A DNA stretch of 64,000 nt from Candidatus Accumulibacter proximus (GCA_016709675.1 JADJMH010000009.1:62001-126000); one strand, 5' to 3'; counted from the stretch's first letter, positions 32,882-42,515 are shown. Numbers and translations: made by a program. Notes: generated by a model from the sequence alone, not told the origin.

Positions 32882-35701
32882 CTAAGCGCTCCTGAGGCGC
32901 TCGCGTTGCGGTTGGAGCTTTCCGAGGGTGGCAACGAAGTCTTTGAGACGCTTTCTCTCCTGTTCGACCACTGCTGTCGGTGCGCGCGCAACGAAGCTCT
33001 CGTTGGCAAGCTTGGCTTCCGCCTTGCCGATCTCGCCCAGCAGTCGCGCAATCTCCTTGTCGAGTCGCTCACCTTCGACAGCCAGGTCGATCTGCACTTG
33101 CAGCATGAGCTTCGTTTCGCCAACGACGGCAATCGGCGCGCTCGCTTCGGCCGGCACTTCGTCCACAATCTGCATCTCCGAGAGCTTGCAGAGTGCTTTG
33201 AGATAGGGAGCGAATCCGGTGAGTGCCTGACTGTTGCCGCTGGCAAGCAGCGGCACTCGCAGCGCCGGCGAGAGGTTCATTTCACCGCGCAGATTGCGGC
33301 AGGCGTAAGCCAGGTGTTTCAATTGCTCGACCCTGTGTTCGCTTTCCGGGTCAATTCTTTCAGCTTGCGCCTGCGGATAGGCGGCGAGCATCACCGAATC
33401 ATGCGTCTTGCGGCCAGCGATCGGGGCCACCGCCTGCCACAGTTCTTCGGTGATGAAGGGCAGCAGCGGGTGTGCCAGGCGCAGGACCGTTTCCAGCACC
33501 CGCGCCAGCGTCCGGCGTGTCGCGCGCACTGCCTGCTCGGAACCCTGCTGCAGCTGAACCTTGGCCAACTCGACATACCAGTCGCAGAACTCATCCCAGA
33601 TGAACTCGTACACCGCGCGAGCCAGCAGGTCGAAGCGGTAGTCGGCGTAGTGCTGCGCGACTTCGGCTTCGGTTCGCTGCAACCTGCTGACGATCCAGCG
33701 GTCAGCGAAGGAGAAGCTGAGCGCCGATCCGCAGTCGTTGGGGGTGCAGGTGGACAGGCCGATGTCGTGACCGGCGGTGTGCATCAGGACAAAGCGGCTG
33801 GCGTTCCAGAGCTTGTTGCAGAAGTTGCGGTAGCCCTCGCAGCGGCCGAGGTCGAACTTGATGTCGCGACCCGGACTGGCAAGCGACAGGAAGGTGAAGC
33901 GCAGCGCGTCGGTGCCGAAAGCCGGGATACCCTCAGGGAACTCCCTGCGCGTCCGCTTCTCGATCTGTTCGGCCTGTTTGGGGTTCATCAGGCCGCTGGT
34001 GCGCTTTTCGACCAGGGCCTCGAGGCCGATACCGTCAATGAGGTCGATCGGGTCGAGGACATTGCCCTTCGATTTGCTCATTTTCTGGCCTTCCGCGTCG
34101 CGAATCAGCCCGTGTACGTAGACGTGCCGGAACGGGATCCTGCCGGTGAGATGCCTGGTCATCATGACCATGCGCGCGACCCAGAAGAAGATGATGTCGA
34201 AACCGGTGACCAGCACGGTCGACGGCAGGTAAAGTTCCAGCGCCGGGTTGGTTTCGGCTGGCCATTGCGGCGTCCAGTCAAGCGTCGAGAAGGGCCACAG
34301 CGCCGAAGAGTACCAGGTGTCGAGCACGTCCGCGTCGCGCGTAAGCGGGCCCTTGTAGCCCTGTTCCGCCGCTTGCGCTGTGGCCTCGGCTTCGTCATGG
34401 GCAACGAAGATCCGTCCGCCTTCGCCGTACCAGGCCGGAATCTGATGACCCCACCACAACTGCCGCGAGATGCACCAGTCCTGAATATTGTTGAGCCACT
34501 GGTTATAGGTATTGACCCAGTTCTCGGGGAAGAACGTGATCTCACCCGAGGCGACGCAGGCCAGCGCTTTCGCGGCAATGCTACTGCCGTCGGCAGCCGG
34601 TTTGGTCATCGCGACGAACCACTGGTCTGTGAGCATCGGTTCGATGATGACGCCGGTACGGTCGCCACGTGGCACTTTCAAGGAATGTGGGTCGACCTTC
34701 TCGAGCAGGCCCGCGCTTTCAAGGTCGGCGATGACTTGCCTGCGCGCGTCGAAGCGATCCATGCCCTGATAGCGAGGTGGTGCGTTGTCGTTGATCTTCG
34801 CGTCAAGGGTCAGGACCGGGATCATCGGCAGCTTGTGACGCTGGCCAACGGCGTAGTCGTTGAAGTCGTGCGCGGGGGTGACCTTGACACAGCCGGTACC
34901 AAAGGCGAGATCAACGTAGGCGTCAGCGATGATCGGAATCTCGCGTCCGCAAAGGGGCAGGGTGACCATCCTGCCGACCAGGTGCCGGTAACGTTCGTCG
35001 TCGGGATGAACCATCACCGCGGTGTCGCCAAGCATCGTTTCCGGGCGCGTGGTGGCGACGGTCAGCGTGGCGCTGCCATCGGCCAGCGGATAACGGATGT
35101 GCCAGAGATGGCCCTGCTCTTCTTCCTGCACCACCTCGAGGTCGGAAACGGCAGTTTGCAGCACCGGATCCCAGTTGACGAGCCGTTTGCCGCGGTAAAT
35201 CAGACCTTCGTTGTAGAGGCGGACGAAAGTTTCGGTGACCGTCCGGGATAGCCCGGCGTCCATCGTGAAGCGCTCGCGGCTCCAGTCGGGCGAAGTGCCG
35301 AGCCGGCGCATTTGCCGGGTGATGGTGCTGCCCGAGAACTCCTTCCACTGCCAGACTTTTTCGAGAAACTGCTCGCGCCCAAGGTCGTGGCGGGAGACTC
35401 CCTGCGCGTCCAGTTGGCGCTCCACGACGATCTGCGTGGCGATGCCGGCGTGGTCCGTCCCCGGTTGCCACAGCGTGTTGTCGCCCCGCATGCGATGATA
35501 GCGGGTAAGCGCGTCCATGATCGCCTGGTTGAAGCCGTGGCCCATGTGCAGGGTGCCGGTGACGTTGGGCGGTGGCAGCAGAATACAGAACGCGCGCGAC
35601 CGGGACGGATCGAGGCCGGCGCCAAAATAGCCTCTGGCTTCCCATTCGGGGTACCAGCGACGTTCAATCTCTGCTGGTTCAAAGGTCTTGGCGAGTTCCA
35701 T
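32882..35701 (-). CDS. valS: valyl-tRNA synthetase ValS
   Basis: A 939-aa class I synthetase. The HIGH motif appears as HMGH (about residues 52-55 from the chosen start) in PPPNVTGTLHMGHG. The KMSKS loop appears in GQKMSKSKGNVLDP. The editing domain, an anticodon domain with WDEFCDWYVELAK, and the C-terminal coiled coil that ends ValS are all present. ATG at 35701 (MELAKTFEPAEIERRW) is used; a GTG 9 bp upstream would also read through. Last gene of the pepA-holC-unknown-valS operon. Confidence 0.97.
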   Translation of the reverse strand: MELAKTFEPAEIERRWYPEWEARGYFGAGLDPSRSRAFCILLPPPNVTGTLHMGHGFNQAIMDALTRYHRMRGDNTLWQPGTDHAGIATQIVVERQLDAQGVSRHDLGREQFLEKVWQWKEFSGSTITRQMRRLGTSPDWSRERFTMDAGLSRTVTETFVRLYNEGLIYRGKRLVNWDPVLQTAVSDLEVVQEEEQGHLWHIRYPLADGSATLTVATTRPETMLGDTAVMVHPDDERYRHLVGRMVTLPLCGREIPIIADAYVDLAFGTGCVKVTPAHDFNDYAVGQRHKLPMIPVLTLDAKINDNAPPRYQGMDRFDARRQVIADLESAGLLEKVDPHSLKVPRGDRTGVIIEPMLTDQWFVAMTKPAADGSSIAAKALACVASGEITFFPENWVNTYNQWLNNIQDWCISRQLWWGHQIPAWYGEGGRIFVAHDEAEATAQAAEQGYKGPLTRDADVLDTWYSSALWPFSTLDWTPQWPAETNPALELYLPSTVLVTGFDIIFFWVARMVMMTRHLTGRIPFRHVYVHGLIRDAEGQKMSKSKGNVLDPIDLIDGIGLEALVEKRTSGLMNPKQAEQIEKRTRREFPEGIPAFGTDALRFTFLSLASPGRDIKFDLGRCEGYRNFCNKLWNASRFVLMHTAGHDIGLSTCTPNDCGSALSFSFADRWIVSRLQRTEAEVAQHYADYRFDLLARAVYEFIWDEFCDWYVELAKVQLQQGSEQAVRATRRTLARVLETVLRLAHPLLPFITEELWQAVAPIAGRKTHDSVMLAAYPQAQAERIDPESEHRVEQLKHLAYACRNLRGEMNLSPALRVPLLASGNSQALTGFAPYLKALCKLSEMQIVDEVPAEASAPIAVVGETKLMLQVQIDLAVEGERLDKEIARLLGEIGKAEAKLANESFVARAPTAVVEQERKRLKDFVATLGKLQPQRERLRSA

Positions 35702-35767
35702 TGGGAGCACTGAGGGGTGGCAGGAGCGCGCATTATACCGGATCGCGGTGGCGCCCCGCTTCGACGC

Positions 35768-36262
35768 CTAGGCCTGATCAGCAGCGGCCTCCTCGCCGGT
35801 CACACGATGCTCCAGGGGCAGTCGAAGCTGACCTCGTTCGGCAAGGAAGTCCTGCACGGCCGTCTCGATGACCGCGTCGATGCCAAGGCGCAACTGCGCG
35901 GCAGCATTGCGCAGGGTGACCTCGATCAGCATCGGCAATTCACTGCTCAGTTGCCGATCAATGTGGTGAGCGAGGTCTGCGGCAAGCGCCGGGCGCAGGT
36001 TGTCACGGGGGTTGACGAACTCCTCCTCTGACGTGGTTCTTGCGGCCAGAACAACCTCAGTGAGAACAGGCAAGTCGTCATCGTCGTCGCCCGCCCGGGC
36101 AGGCGGCGACAGTCCATCCGCTGTATCGTTCGCAATGGTCGAGGCAAGGAAACTGCGCCGCCGGCGCATTCGACGTGAGATCTCCCGGCCGCTGCCGGCC
36201 GTTCCGGCGTCAGCGTTGATCAGGGAGTTGGCACGGCTGATCAGATCGCTGTCGTCGCTCAT
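35768..36262 (-). CDS. conserved hypothetical protein in holC-valS operon
   Basis: A 164-aa hydrophilic protein with a highly acidic central part (GDDDDDLPVLTEVV) and a C-terminal alpha-helical stretch with LSSELPMLIEVTLRNAAAQLR. No signal peptide, membrane segment or known motif. The start overlaps the holC stop, and valS begins 66 bp downstream, so it is translated as part of this housekeeping operon. Proteins at this position in related beta-proteobacteria are unannotated. Function unknown. Confidence 0.75.
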   Translation of the reverse strand: MSDDSDLISRANSLINADAGTAGSGREISRRMRRRRSFLASTIANDTADGLSPPARAGDDDDDLPVLTEVVLAARTTSEEEFVNPRDNLRPALAADLAHHIDRQLSSELPMLIEVTLRNAAAQLRLGIDAVIETAVQDFLAERGQLRLPLEHRVTGEEAAADQA

Positions 36263-36687
36263 CAGGCTTTCCCCGACAGATCGAGGTATTTGACCTCGTA
36301 GCCCCGATCCGTGTAGAACCTGGCACGCTTGCGGCCGGCAAGGCGCTCTTCGTCACCCAGGCCGACGATCTCGATGAGGCTGGCAAAACGGGAGAACCCC
36401 GGAGGGACCTCCGCGGAAAGGTTGACCAGACGTTCATCCTGCGTGACCGAGTCGAGCTTGCCGGCAATCACTACCGGGGTTTCATCCGCCAGCGGCGAAT
36501 TGACATCCACGTGCGGGACGAAACCTGTCGGCGGGTGAGTCCACAGTTGTCGGTCAAGTGCCGCGGCGACCTCTGCATCGGGCGCGTAAACCAGCAAAGC
36601 CTTCTTCTGGGTGACCGCCTTGCTGATCAAACTGGCAGTCGCCGCGATCCGGTTTCCAGCATTGTGGTAGAAGAAAACCCGCGTCAA
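36262..36687 (-). CDS. holC: DNA polymerase III chi subunit HolC
   Basis: A 141-aa protein: MTRVFFYHNAGNRIAATASLI at the N-terminus, KALLVYAPDAEVAAALDRQLWTHPPTGFVPHV in the middle and RARFYTDRGYEVKYLDLSGK at the end, a typical chi subunit pattern. Chi links the clamp loader to single-stranded DNA-binding protein. The ATG overlaps the pepA stop (ATGA), so expression is coupled; the pepA-holC-valS order is common in proteobacteria. Confidence 0.93.
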   Translation of the reverse strand: MTRVFFYHNAGNRIAATASLISKAVTQKKALLVYAPDAEVAAALDRQLWTHPPTGFVPHVDVNSPLADETPVVIAGKLDSVTQDERLVNLSAEVPPGFSRFASLIEIVGLGDEERLAGRKRARFYTDRGYEVKYLDLSGKA

Positions 36688-38180
36688 TTGAGCTTACCTG
36701 CGCGCTTGAGCAGATAGTGCATGAGTAGAGGTACAGGTCGCCCGGTTGCTCCTTTTTCAGTGCCCGACTTCCATGCGGTGCCGGCGATGTCGAGGTGTGC
36801 CCAGACGTACTTTCTGGCGAAGCGGGCGAGAAAGCAGGCGGCGGTTATGCTGCCGCCCCAGCGGCCGCCGATGTTGGCCATGTCGGCGAAGGGACTCTTG
36901 AGCAGTTCCTGGTAGTCGTTCCACAACGGCATTTGCCATGCCCTGTCATGTGCCTCATCGCCGGCCTGGACGAGTTCCCGGGCCAGGGGGTCGTTGTTGG
37001 CAAACAGGCCGGTGGCGACATGGCCGAGCGCGATCACGCAGGCGCCGGTGAGCGTTGCGACGTCAATCACCGTGTCCGGGTCAAAGCGTGCCGCGTAGGT
37101 GAGCGCATCACAGAGAATGAGGCGACCTTCGGCATCGGTGTTGAGAATCTCGATCGTCTGGCCCGACATCGAGGTGACGATGTCTCCCGGACGCGTCGCG
37201 CCACCGCCAGGCATGTTTTCCGTGGTCGGCACGATCACCGTCAGGTTGATCGGCAGCTTCATCAGCGCTACAGCCTTGATGGTCCCGAGTACGCCGGCTG
37301 CGCCGCACATGTCGTACTTCATTTCGTCCATTTCCGGTGCCGGCTTGAGCGATATCCCACCGGTGTCAAAAGTGATTCCCTTGCCGACAAGCACCACCGG
37401 TTTGTCATCGCTCTTGCCCCCCTTGTGCTGCAGAACAATCAGCTTTGGCGGTTGATGCGACCCTTGGGCAACGGCGAGCAGCGAGTGCATGCCAAGCGCC
37501 GCCATTGCTTCCCGCTCAAGAATCTGGCACTCCAACTTGTGTTCGGCAGCCATCTTTTCAGCCGTTTCGGCCAGATAACCGGGAGTGCACACGTTGCCAG
37601 GCAGGTTGGCGAGGTTCTTTGCCAGGCACACGCCCTCGGCAATCGCCCGTCCCTGGCTCAGTGCCACCTCGGCCGTGGCCAATTCGTTTCGACGATCGAC
37701 GACGAAGGTCAGCTTGCGCAGGGGGCGACGAACCTTGTCCTTCTTGCTCTTGAACTGATCGAAACGATAGATTGTCTCGTGCGCGACCATCGTGGCCTGG
37801 CGCACGCGCCAGGCGGTGCTGCGCTTCCTGACAGCGGTTTCGGTGAGGAAGATGGTGCCGTCAAACGATCCGGTTTCGTTCAGGGTCCGCACGGCGCTGC
37901 GTATGGCGTCACAGTACTCCTTGTCACCGAACTCCTTTTCCTTGCCTAATCCGACCAGCAGAACCCGGTCGCAGAGCGTACCCGGCACATTGTGCAGGAG
38001 CAGCGTGGAGCCCGCTTTTCCCTCCATGTCGCCGCGGCGGATGATGTCGGAAAGATGGTTGTGCGCCGCGTTGTCAAGCAGTTCGGCAGCCAGTGTCAGC
38101 TTGCGCGGCTCGAAAACGCCGACTACGACACAGGCGCTCCGTTGCTTCTCCGGGCTACCGCTTTTTATGCTAAATTCCAA
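36684..38180 (-). CDS. pepA: leucyl aminopeptidase PepA
   Basis: A 498-aa M17 family aminopeptidase with NTDAEGRL (metal-binding active-site signature), VGKGITFDTGGISLKP, and the C-terminal dimetal domain. It removes N-terminal residues from peptides and in some bacteria also acts in XerCD recombination and transcription. The TTG start at 38180 is chosen because AAGGAGGGG lies directly upstream, while the ATG at 38198 has none. Divergent from lptF by 74 bp. Confidence 0.95.
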   Translation of the reverse strand: MEFSIKSGSPEKQRSACVVVGVFEPRKLTLAAELLDNAAHNHLSDIIRRGDMEGKAGSTLLLHNVPGTLCDRVLLVGLGKEKEFGDKEYCDAIRSAVRTLNETGSFDGTIFLTETAVRKRSTAWRVRQATMVAHETIYRFDQFKSKKDKVRRPLRKLTFVVDRRNELATAEVALSQGRAIAEGVCLAKNLANLPGNVCTPGYLAETAEKMAAEHKLECQILEREAMAALGMHSLLAVAQGSHQPPKLIVLQHKGGKSDDKPVVLVGKGITFDTGGISLKPAPEMDEMKYDMCGAAGVLGTIKAVALMKLPINLTVIVPTTENMPGGGATRPGDIVTSMSGQTIEILNTDAEGRLILCDALTYAARFDPDTVIDVATLTGACVIALGHVATGLFANNDPLARELVQAGDEAHDRAWQMPLWNDYQELLKSPFADMANIGGRWGGSITAACFLARFARKYVWAHLDIAGTAWKSGTEKGATGRPVPLLMHYLLKRAGKLN

Positions 38181-38254
38181 TGACCCCTCCTTAGGCAACG
38201 CGTGCTTTTCCCCAAAAACCGATTATCACTGCAGTTTTTCACCAAAGTCAAAAA

Positions 38255-39334
38255 ATGATCTTCGAGCGTGCTGTTCGGCGCGAATTCACCCACTCTGCCG
38301 CCGGTGTATTTACTGCGCTTTTCGCCATCATGATGACGACCCAGTTGATCCGGCTGCTGAATGAAGCGGTGCAAGGCAGTATCGAACCAGATGCGGTCGC
38401 CGCATTGCTTGGTTTTGCCGCGCTGAACTATCTGCCACATCTGTTGGCTCTGGCGTTGTTCATCGCCATCTTGTTGACCCTTTCGCGTGCCTATCGTGAT
38501 TCGGAAATGGTCGTCTGGTTTTCATCCGGCTTGTCGTTGACGGCGTGGATCCGACCGGTGATGACCTTTGCCGGGCCGCTGGTGGCGACGATCGCCGTGC
38601 TGGCATTCTTCCTTTCTCCCTGGGCACTGTCCGAAAGTGCAGCATTTCGGGGTAAGCTGAGCACTCGCAAGGATGCGGGTCAGGTTTCTCCTGGCGCCTT
38701 TCAGGAATCGTCGAACGGCGAGCGCGTGATATTTGTCGAAGGCATCGCTGATGACACCAGTCACGTTCGCAATGTGTTCGTCAGCGAAACCCGGACAGAC
38801 CGCCTCGCGGTGACAATGGCGGCTACCGGGCATCAGGAAGTCGCAGCGAACGGCGATCGCTTCATCATCCTGCAAGATGGCCGTCGTTACGAGTTTGCCC
38901 CGGGTGGGGCAGAGTTCAAGATCCTCGAGTATGCACGCCATGCTGTTCGCCTGGAAACCAAGGAGGCGCGGGGCATAGAGCGAACGCCTCGACATCTGCC
39001 GACCCTGGATCTGTTGTCAATTGAGTCACCGTCCCATCGGGCCGAACTGCTGTACCGTCTCAGCCTGCCGATTTCGGCTGTGGTGCTGGCTTTGTTGTCG
39101 ATTCCACTTTCCTTTGTCAATCCGCGTGCTGGACGCTCTGCGAACATGCTGTTGGCCATCATGGCCTACCTGATCTACAACAACCTGGTGACCATCAGTC
39201 AGGGGTGGGTGGCGAATGGGAAAATCTCGTTTGCGGTCGGCGTGGTTGGCGTCCACTTGCTCATGCTGTGTCTCCTCCCGATTCTGTTCTACCACCGCAT
39301 TGCGGTGTCGTCGTTCCTGCGGCTATCGCGATGA
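38255..39334 (+). CDS. lptF: LPS export ABC transporter permease LptF
   Basis: A 359-aa inner-membrane protein: three membrane helices at each end (ALFAIMMTTQLIRLLNEAV, LPHLLALALFIAILLTLS, and near the C-terminus VVLALLSIPLSFVNP and VVGVHLLMLCLLPIL) around a large periplasmic beta-jellyroll domain. LptF with LptG forms the LptB2FG transporter that lifts lipopolysaccharide from the inner membrane. The stop overlaps the lptG start (ATGA). Confidence 0.95.
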   Translation: MIFERAVRREFTHSAAGVFTALFAIMMTTQLIRLLNEAVQGSIEPDAVAALLGFAALNYLPHLLALALFIAILLTLSRAYRDSEMVVWFSSGLSLTAWIRPVMTFAGPLVATIAVLAFFLSPWALSESAAFRGKLSTRKDAGQVSPGAFQESSNGERVIFVEGIADDTSHVRNVFVSETRTDRLAVTMAATGHQEVAANGDRFIILQDGRRYEFAPGGAEFKILEYARHAVRLETKEARGIERTPRHLPTLDLLSIESPSHRAELLYRLSLPISAVVLALLSIPLSFVNPRAGRSANMLLAIMAYLIYNNLVTISQGWVANGKISFAVGVVGVHLLMLCLLPILFYHRIAVSSFLRLSR

Positions 39335-40401
39335 AGATCTACCAGCGGTACATCGCGCGCGAGGTTTCGGCAGCCATCCTGCTCGTCTTGCTGGCCTTTC
39401 TGGCCTTGTTCGCATTCTTCGACATGCTCGGCGAAGTGAAGAATTTTGGTCAGGGGGGGTACCAGATCCAGCATGCCTTCGGGTATGTCATGCTGCGCTT
39501 GCCAGGGCGCACCTATGAACTGATGCCGCTTGCCATCCTGATCGGCACCCTTTACGCATTGTCGGCTCTGTCTCGTCATTCCGAGATCACCGTTCTGCGG
39601 GTTTCCGGCCTATCCAATGCGGCGCTGCTGCGCGGGCTGTTCCAGATAGCAGGCATGTTTGCCTTGCTCACTTTCCTGATTGGCGAGTACGTGGCGCCGC
39701 CTGCCGAACAGGCGGCAAGTCAACTCCGGTTGAAGGAAAGAGGCCGAACGGTTCGGGACTTGAAGTCCGGTCTGTGGGTCAGGGACGAGAGCAGCTTCAT
39801 CAACGTACGCTTCGTTCTGCCCGACATGCGCTTGCAGGGCATCCGGATATTCGACTTTGACGAGCATGCGCGGTTGCGCTCGGTTACCGAGGCAGCGGCA
39901 GGCGAGTATGTCGTGCCGGATGGCTGGCGCCTGACCGAGGTGGCAAAGACTGTCCTGCACGAGGACAGCGCCGAGGTCGAGAAGCTGGCGGAGATGAGAT
40001 GGCAGTCAGCCTTGAATCCGGACATTCTCGCTGTCCTGATGCTTTCACCCGACCGGATGTCGCTGCGGCACCTGTCGGCTTACACCAAACATCTGTCGGA
40101 GAATCATCAGAAGACCAACCGCTATGACATTGCTTTCTGGAAAAAGGTGATCTACCCGCTGGCAGGCTTGGTCATGGTCGCACTCGCACTGCCGTTTGCC
40201 GGGGGACACTACAGAGCCACTGGTATCAGTCTCAAGATTTTTTCCGGGGTCATGGTCGGCATCCTGTTTCACATGCTGAACGGCTTGTTTTCGAATCTCG
40301 GGGCGATCAATAGCTGGTCACCGCTGCTTAGCGCAGCGACGCCATCGGCGTTGTTCCTGCTGGCGGCGGCGACAATGATCTGGTGGGTCGAAAGACGCTG
40401 A
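39331..40401 (+). CDS. lptG: LPS export ABC transporter permease LptG
   Basis: A 356-aa permease with the LptG layout: KIYQRYIAREVSAAILLVLLAFLALFAFFD, LPLAILIGTLYALSALSRHSEI, a periplasmic jellyroll region, and C-terminal helices (YPLAGLVMVALALPFAGG). Coupled to lptF by the 4-bp overlap. The two form the membrane part of the LPS export machinery. Convergent with an RDD-family gene, 7 bp apart. Confidence 0.95.
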   Translation: MKIYQRYIAREVSAAILLVLLAFLALFAFFDMLGEVKNFGQGGYQIQHAFGYVMLRLPGRTYELMPLAILIGTLYALSALSRHSEITVLRVSGLSNAALLRGLFQIAGMFALLTFLIGEYVAPPAEQAASQLRLKERGRTVRDLKSGLWVRDESSFINVRFVLPDMRLQGIRIFDFDEHARLRSVTEAAAGEYVVPDGWRLTEVAKTVLHEDSAEVEKLAEMRWQSALNPDILAVLMLSPDRMSLRHLSAYTKHLSENHQKTNRYDIAFWKKVIYPLAGLVMVALALPFAGGHYRATGISLKIFSGVMVGILFHMLNGLFSNLGAINSWSPLLSAATPSALFLLAAATMIWWVERR

Positions 40402-40408
40402 TTGACGC

Positions 40409-40834
40409 TCACGTCATCACCAGCTGAGTGCCCGCCAGACGGTCGTGGAGGAACTGGTGGTCGCGGTCGACCAAGGCCCAGAGGATACCGATTCCGCCGA
40501 GAATGACGCTGGGCCAGCAAAAGAGAAAGCGAAGAAAGGCCTGGCCTGGCCGTACGGTCTGGCCATCACGGGAGACCAGCCGGATACGCCAGGTTTTCAT
40601 GGCCAGCGTTTGCCCGCCATTGCTCCAGAACCAGAGAAAATAGATCAGCAGGACGATCAGACAATGCGCCTGCAGGATGATGGGCGCTGCCATGACATGG
40701 GCGAAGGCGCCCAATAGAACGTGCGGCAGAACCAACAGCACGGCCAGTACAGCGAGCAGGAGCAGGGACTCATAGAACATGCTGGCCAGACGACGCAGGA
40801 TGCTTGGCCGTCTGACGGGTTGCTGCGTCGGCAT
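40409..40834 (-). CDS. RDD family membrane protein
   Basis: A 141-aa protein with two N-terminal hydrophobic segments (LLLLAVLAVLLVLPHVLLGAF, IVLLIYFLWFWSNGG), then the RDD-family loop QTLAMKTWRIRLVSRDG and a C-terminal helix. RDD proteins are small membrane proteins, some reported as Na+/H+ antiporters, but the role is usually unknown. It is encoded immediately after a DUF3106 gene and belongs to the sigma-factor block. Confidence 0.88.
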   Translation of the reverse strand: MPTQQPVRRPSILRRLASMFYESLLLLAVLAVLLVLPHVLLGAFAHVMAAPIILQAHCLIVLLIYFLWFWSNGGQTLAMKTWRIRLVSRDGQTVRPGQAFLRFLFCWPSVILGGIGILWALVDRDHQFLHDRLAGTQLVMT

Positions 40835-41469
40835 TAGCGGCTGGTTTCCGCTTCGGGTGGGGATGCGGCTCTGCTGGCAGGGGCGGCAGCGGCGGCGGGC
40901 TGCAGCGGCGGATCCCCAGTTGCCGTGGTCGAAGGCGGGTTGGAGAGGCTGCCTGCTGGTGGTGCGTAGGGAGTCGTTGCCGGGGCGCCGGCCGGTGTCG
41001 GCGTCGTCGGTGCCCGGCCCGGTCTAGGCACGGGCTTGCTTGCAGCTTGTTGCTTGAGTCTTTCCTTTTCCTCTTCCGGCAGGCTGGAGTATTGTTCCCA
41101 CTTTTGCCTGAGTTCCTGTTTCTTCTCGGTTGGAAGCTTGTTGGCGGTCATGAAATTCTCGCGTGCGACGCGCCGCTGCTCGGGCGTCAGCTTGCCCCAT
41201 TCCTGCATCTGAACCTGAACGCGGCGTTGCTCTTCAGGCGTCATGCTGGCGAAGCGGCGCGTGATGCCAAGCCATTTCTTCTGGCGGTTGTATTCCATTG
41301 CATCCCAGTCGTCGCTCAACGGGGCAAGGATGGCCTTCTGCGCCACAGTCAATTCGGTCCACTGCGGTTGCGGCGGGGTGACAATGGCGGAGGGGCTGGG
41401 CACCTCTGCCCAGGCCGCAAGCGCAAGGAAAGAACTGAGGATTACTGCGACGCTGAGCTTTTCAGCCAT
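40834..41469 (-). CDS. DUF3106 domain secreted protein
   Basis: A 211-aa protein with a signal peptide (VAVILSSFLALAAWAE) and a DUF3106 core of charged helical repeats: QWTELTVAQKAILAPLSDDWD, then RRFASMTPEEQRRVQVQMQEW and KLTPEQRRVARENF. Pro/Ala-rich low-complexity tail from about residue 140. Periplasmic. The DUF3106-DUF3619-sigma order is recurrent in beta-proteobacteria and suggests a stress-response or envelope role, but this is inference. Confidence 0.82.
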   Translation of the reverse strand: MAEKLSVAVILSSFLALAAWAEVPSPSAIVTPPQPQWTELTVAQKAILAPLSDDWDAMEYNRQKKWLGITRRFASMTPEEQRRVQVQMQEWGKLTPEQRRVARENFMTANKLPTEKKQELRQKWEQYSSLPEEEKERLKQQAASKPVPRPGRAPTTPTPAGAPATTPYAPPAGSLSNPPSTTATGDPPLQPAAAAAPASRAASPPEAETSR

Positions 41470-41819
41470 GCATCAAAGCCTTTGTCGGTGAAGGCAGCGA
41501 TCGGCAGATCGTCGGACAGCAGTGCGCTGTCGATCACCTCAAGCTCGGCAATGCTCAGCTCTGCATGCCAGTAGGTGTAGGCGGTGATGCCGAGTACGAC
41601 CATCAGGGCCAGCAACAGCTGCTTGGGGCGCAGTTGCTCGAAGTGGTGCTGAAGGAAGCTGCCCGCCCCGGCCAGTACGGATTGGTGGACCACCACCCTT
41701 TGTCTGGCGAGCGCGCATTGTCGCGCAGCCTCGAGCCGGCTGACGGAGCTTGCCGGCAGTTCGTGCAGTCTACGGTTGAGCTGTTGTCTGATCTTGTAGG
41801 CAAAATGCATTTCGTTCAT
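41442..41819 (-). CDS. DUF3619 membrane protein, candidate anti-sigma partner
   Basis: A 125-aa protein: MNEMHFAYKIRQQLNRRLHE, a cytoplasmic basic N-terminus, then one membrane segment (KQLLLALMVVLGITAYTYW), and a short acidic C-terminus. The start at 41819 overlaps the sigma-factor stop as ATGA; AAGGA is 8-10 nt upstream. Being translationally coupled to a sigma factor and having a soluble N-terminus plus one membrane helix is what an anti-sigma factor looks like. No direct motif proves it. Confidence 0.75.
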   Translation of the reverse strand: MNEMHFAYKIRQQLNRRLHELPASSVSRLEAARQCALARQRVVVHQSVLAGAGSFLQHHFEQLRPKQLLLALMVVLGITAYTYWHAELSIAELEVIDSALLSDDLPIAAFTDKGFDAWLKSSASQ

Positions 41820-42457
41820 AGGGTGATTCCTTTTGCTTTCAGTGCTGCTGCCAGCGTGTGATTGGCACGCGAACAATGCGTCTTGACGCTGCCCTCCGAG
41901 CAGCCCATGGCAGACGCCGTTTCCGCAACATCCATATCTTCCCAGTAACGCAGGAGGAACGCTTCCCGTTGACGGGCCGGCAGCAATTCTATTTCTTTCT
42001 CAATTACAGCAAGGACTTGTGACTGTTGTAACTGGTCGTGCGGGGTCTGCGGACTATATGACCCCGCTTCGCTGCTGATGGTTTCGAGCGGATCGTGATC
42101 CTCCTCGTTGTTTGGCGAAAGCGACGAGAGCAACGTGGTCCAAAGCGAGCGGACCTTGCTCCGCCGATAGTAGTCGCGGATCGTGTTCTGCAGAATACGC
42201 TGGAAAAGCATCGGCAGTTCGGCGGCAGGGCGATCACCGTACTTTTCGGCGAGCTTCATCATCGCGTCCTGGACAATGTCGAGCGCGGACTCTTCGTTGC
42301 GCACCGCGAACATGGCCTGTTTGAAAGCACGACGTTCGATTGCGATGAGAAAATCTGACAGTTCGCGTTGGCTGGCCAGAGCGAGAATCCTTGCTGTTGT
42401 CGGGTTGGAAGCAGTTTCCGCAGGCGCCGGTTTTCCTGAATACCTTGACCAATTCAA
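41816..42457 (-). CDS. RpoE-like ECF sigma factor
   Basis: A 213-aa sigma-70 family protein with region 2 (ALDIVQDAMMKLAEKYGD, LFQRILQNTIRDYYRR) and region 4 (LLPARQREAFLLRYWEDMDVAETASAMGCSEGSVKTHCSRANHTL). A spacer of about 30 residues with acidic content separates them. It lies upstream of DUF3619, DUF3106 and RDD genes on the same strand, which makes it likely the master gene of a small envelope-stress-type operon (inference). Divergent from ilvI, 58 bp. Confidence 0.9.
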   Translation of the reverse strand: MNWSRYSGKPAPAETASNPTTARILALASQRELSDFLIAIERRAFKQAMFAVRNEESALDIVQDAMMKLAEKYGDRPAAELPMLFQRILQNTIRDYYRRSKVRSLWTTLLSSLSPNNEEDHDPLETISSEAGSYSPQTPHDQLQQSQVLAVIEKEIELLPARQREAFLLRYWEDMDVAETASAMGCSEGSVKTHCSRANHTLAAALKAKGITL

Positions 42458-42515
42458 GGCAAAGCGTTAAGGTTATAGGATTTTTTCGAGCAATTTGCTT
42501 GCTGGGGCGACGGCA

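Noticed and set aside
32906..35251. A 781-codon open frame on the plus strand
   Set aside because: It is fully antisense to valS, whose motifs are clear; long antisense frames are expected in high-GC codon-biased DNA.
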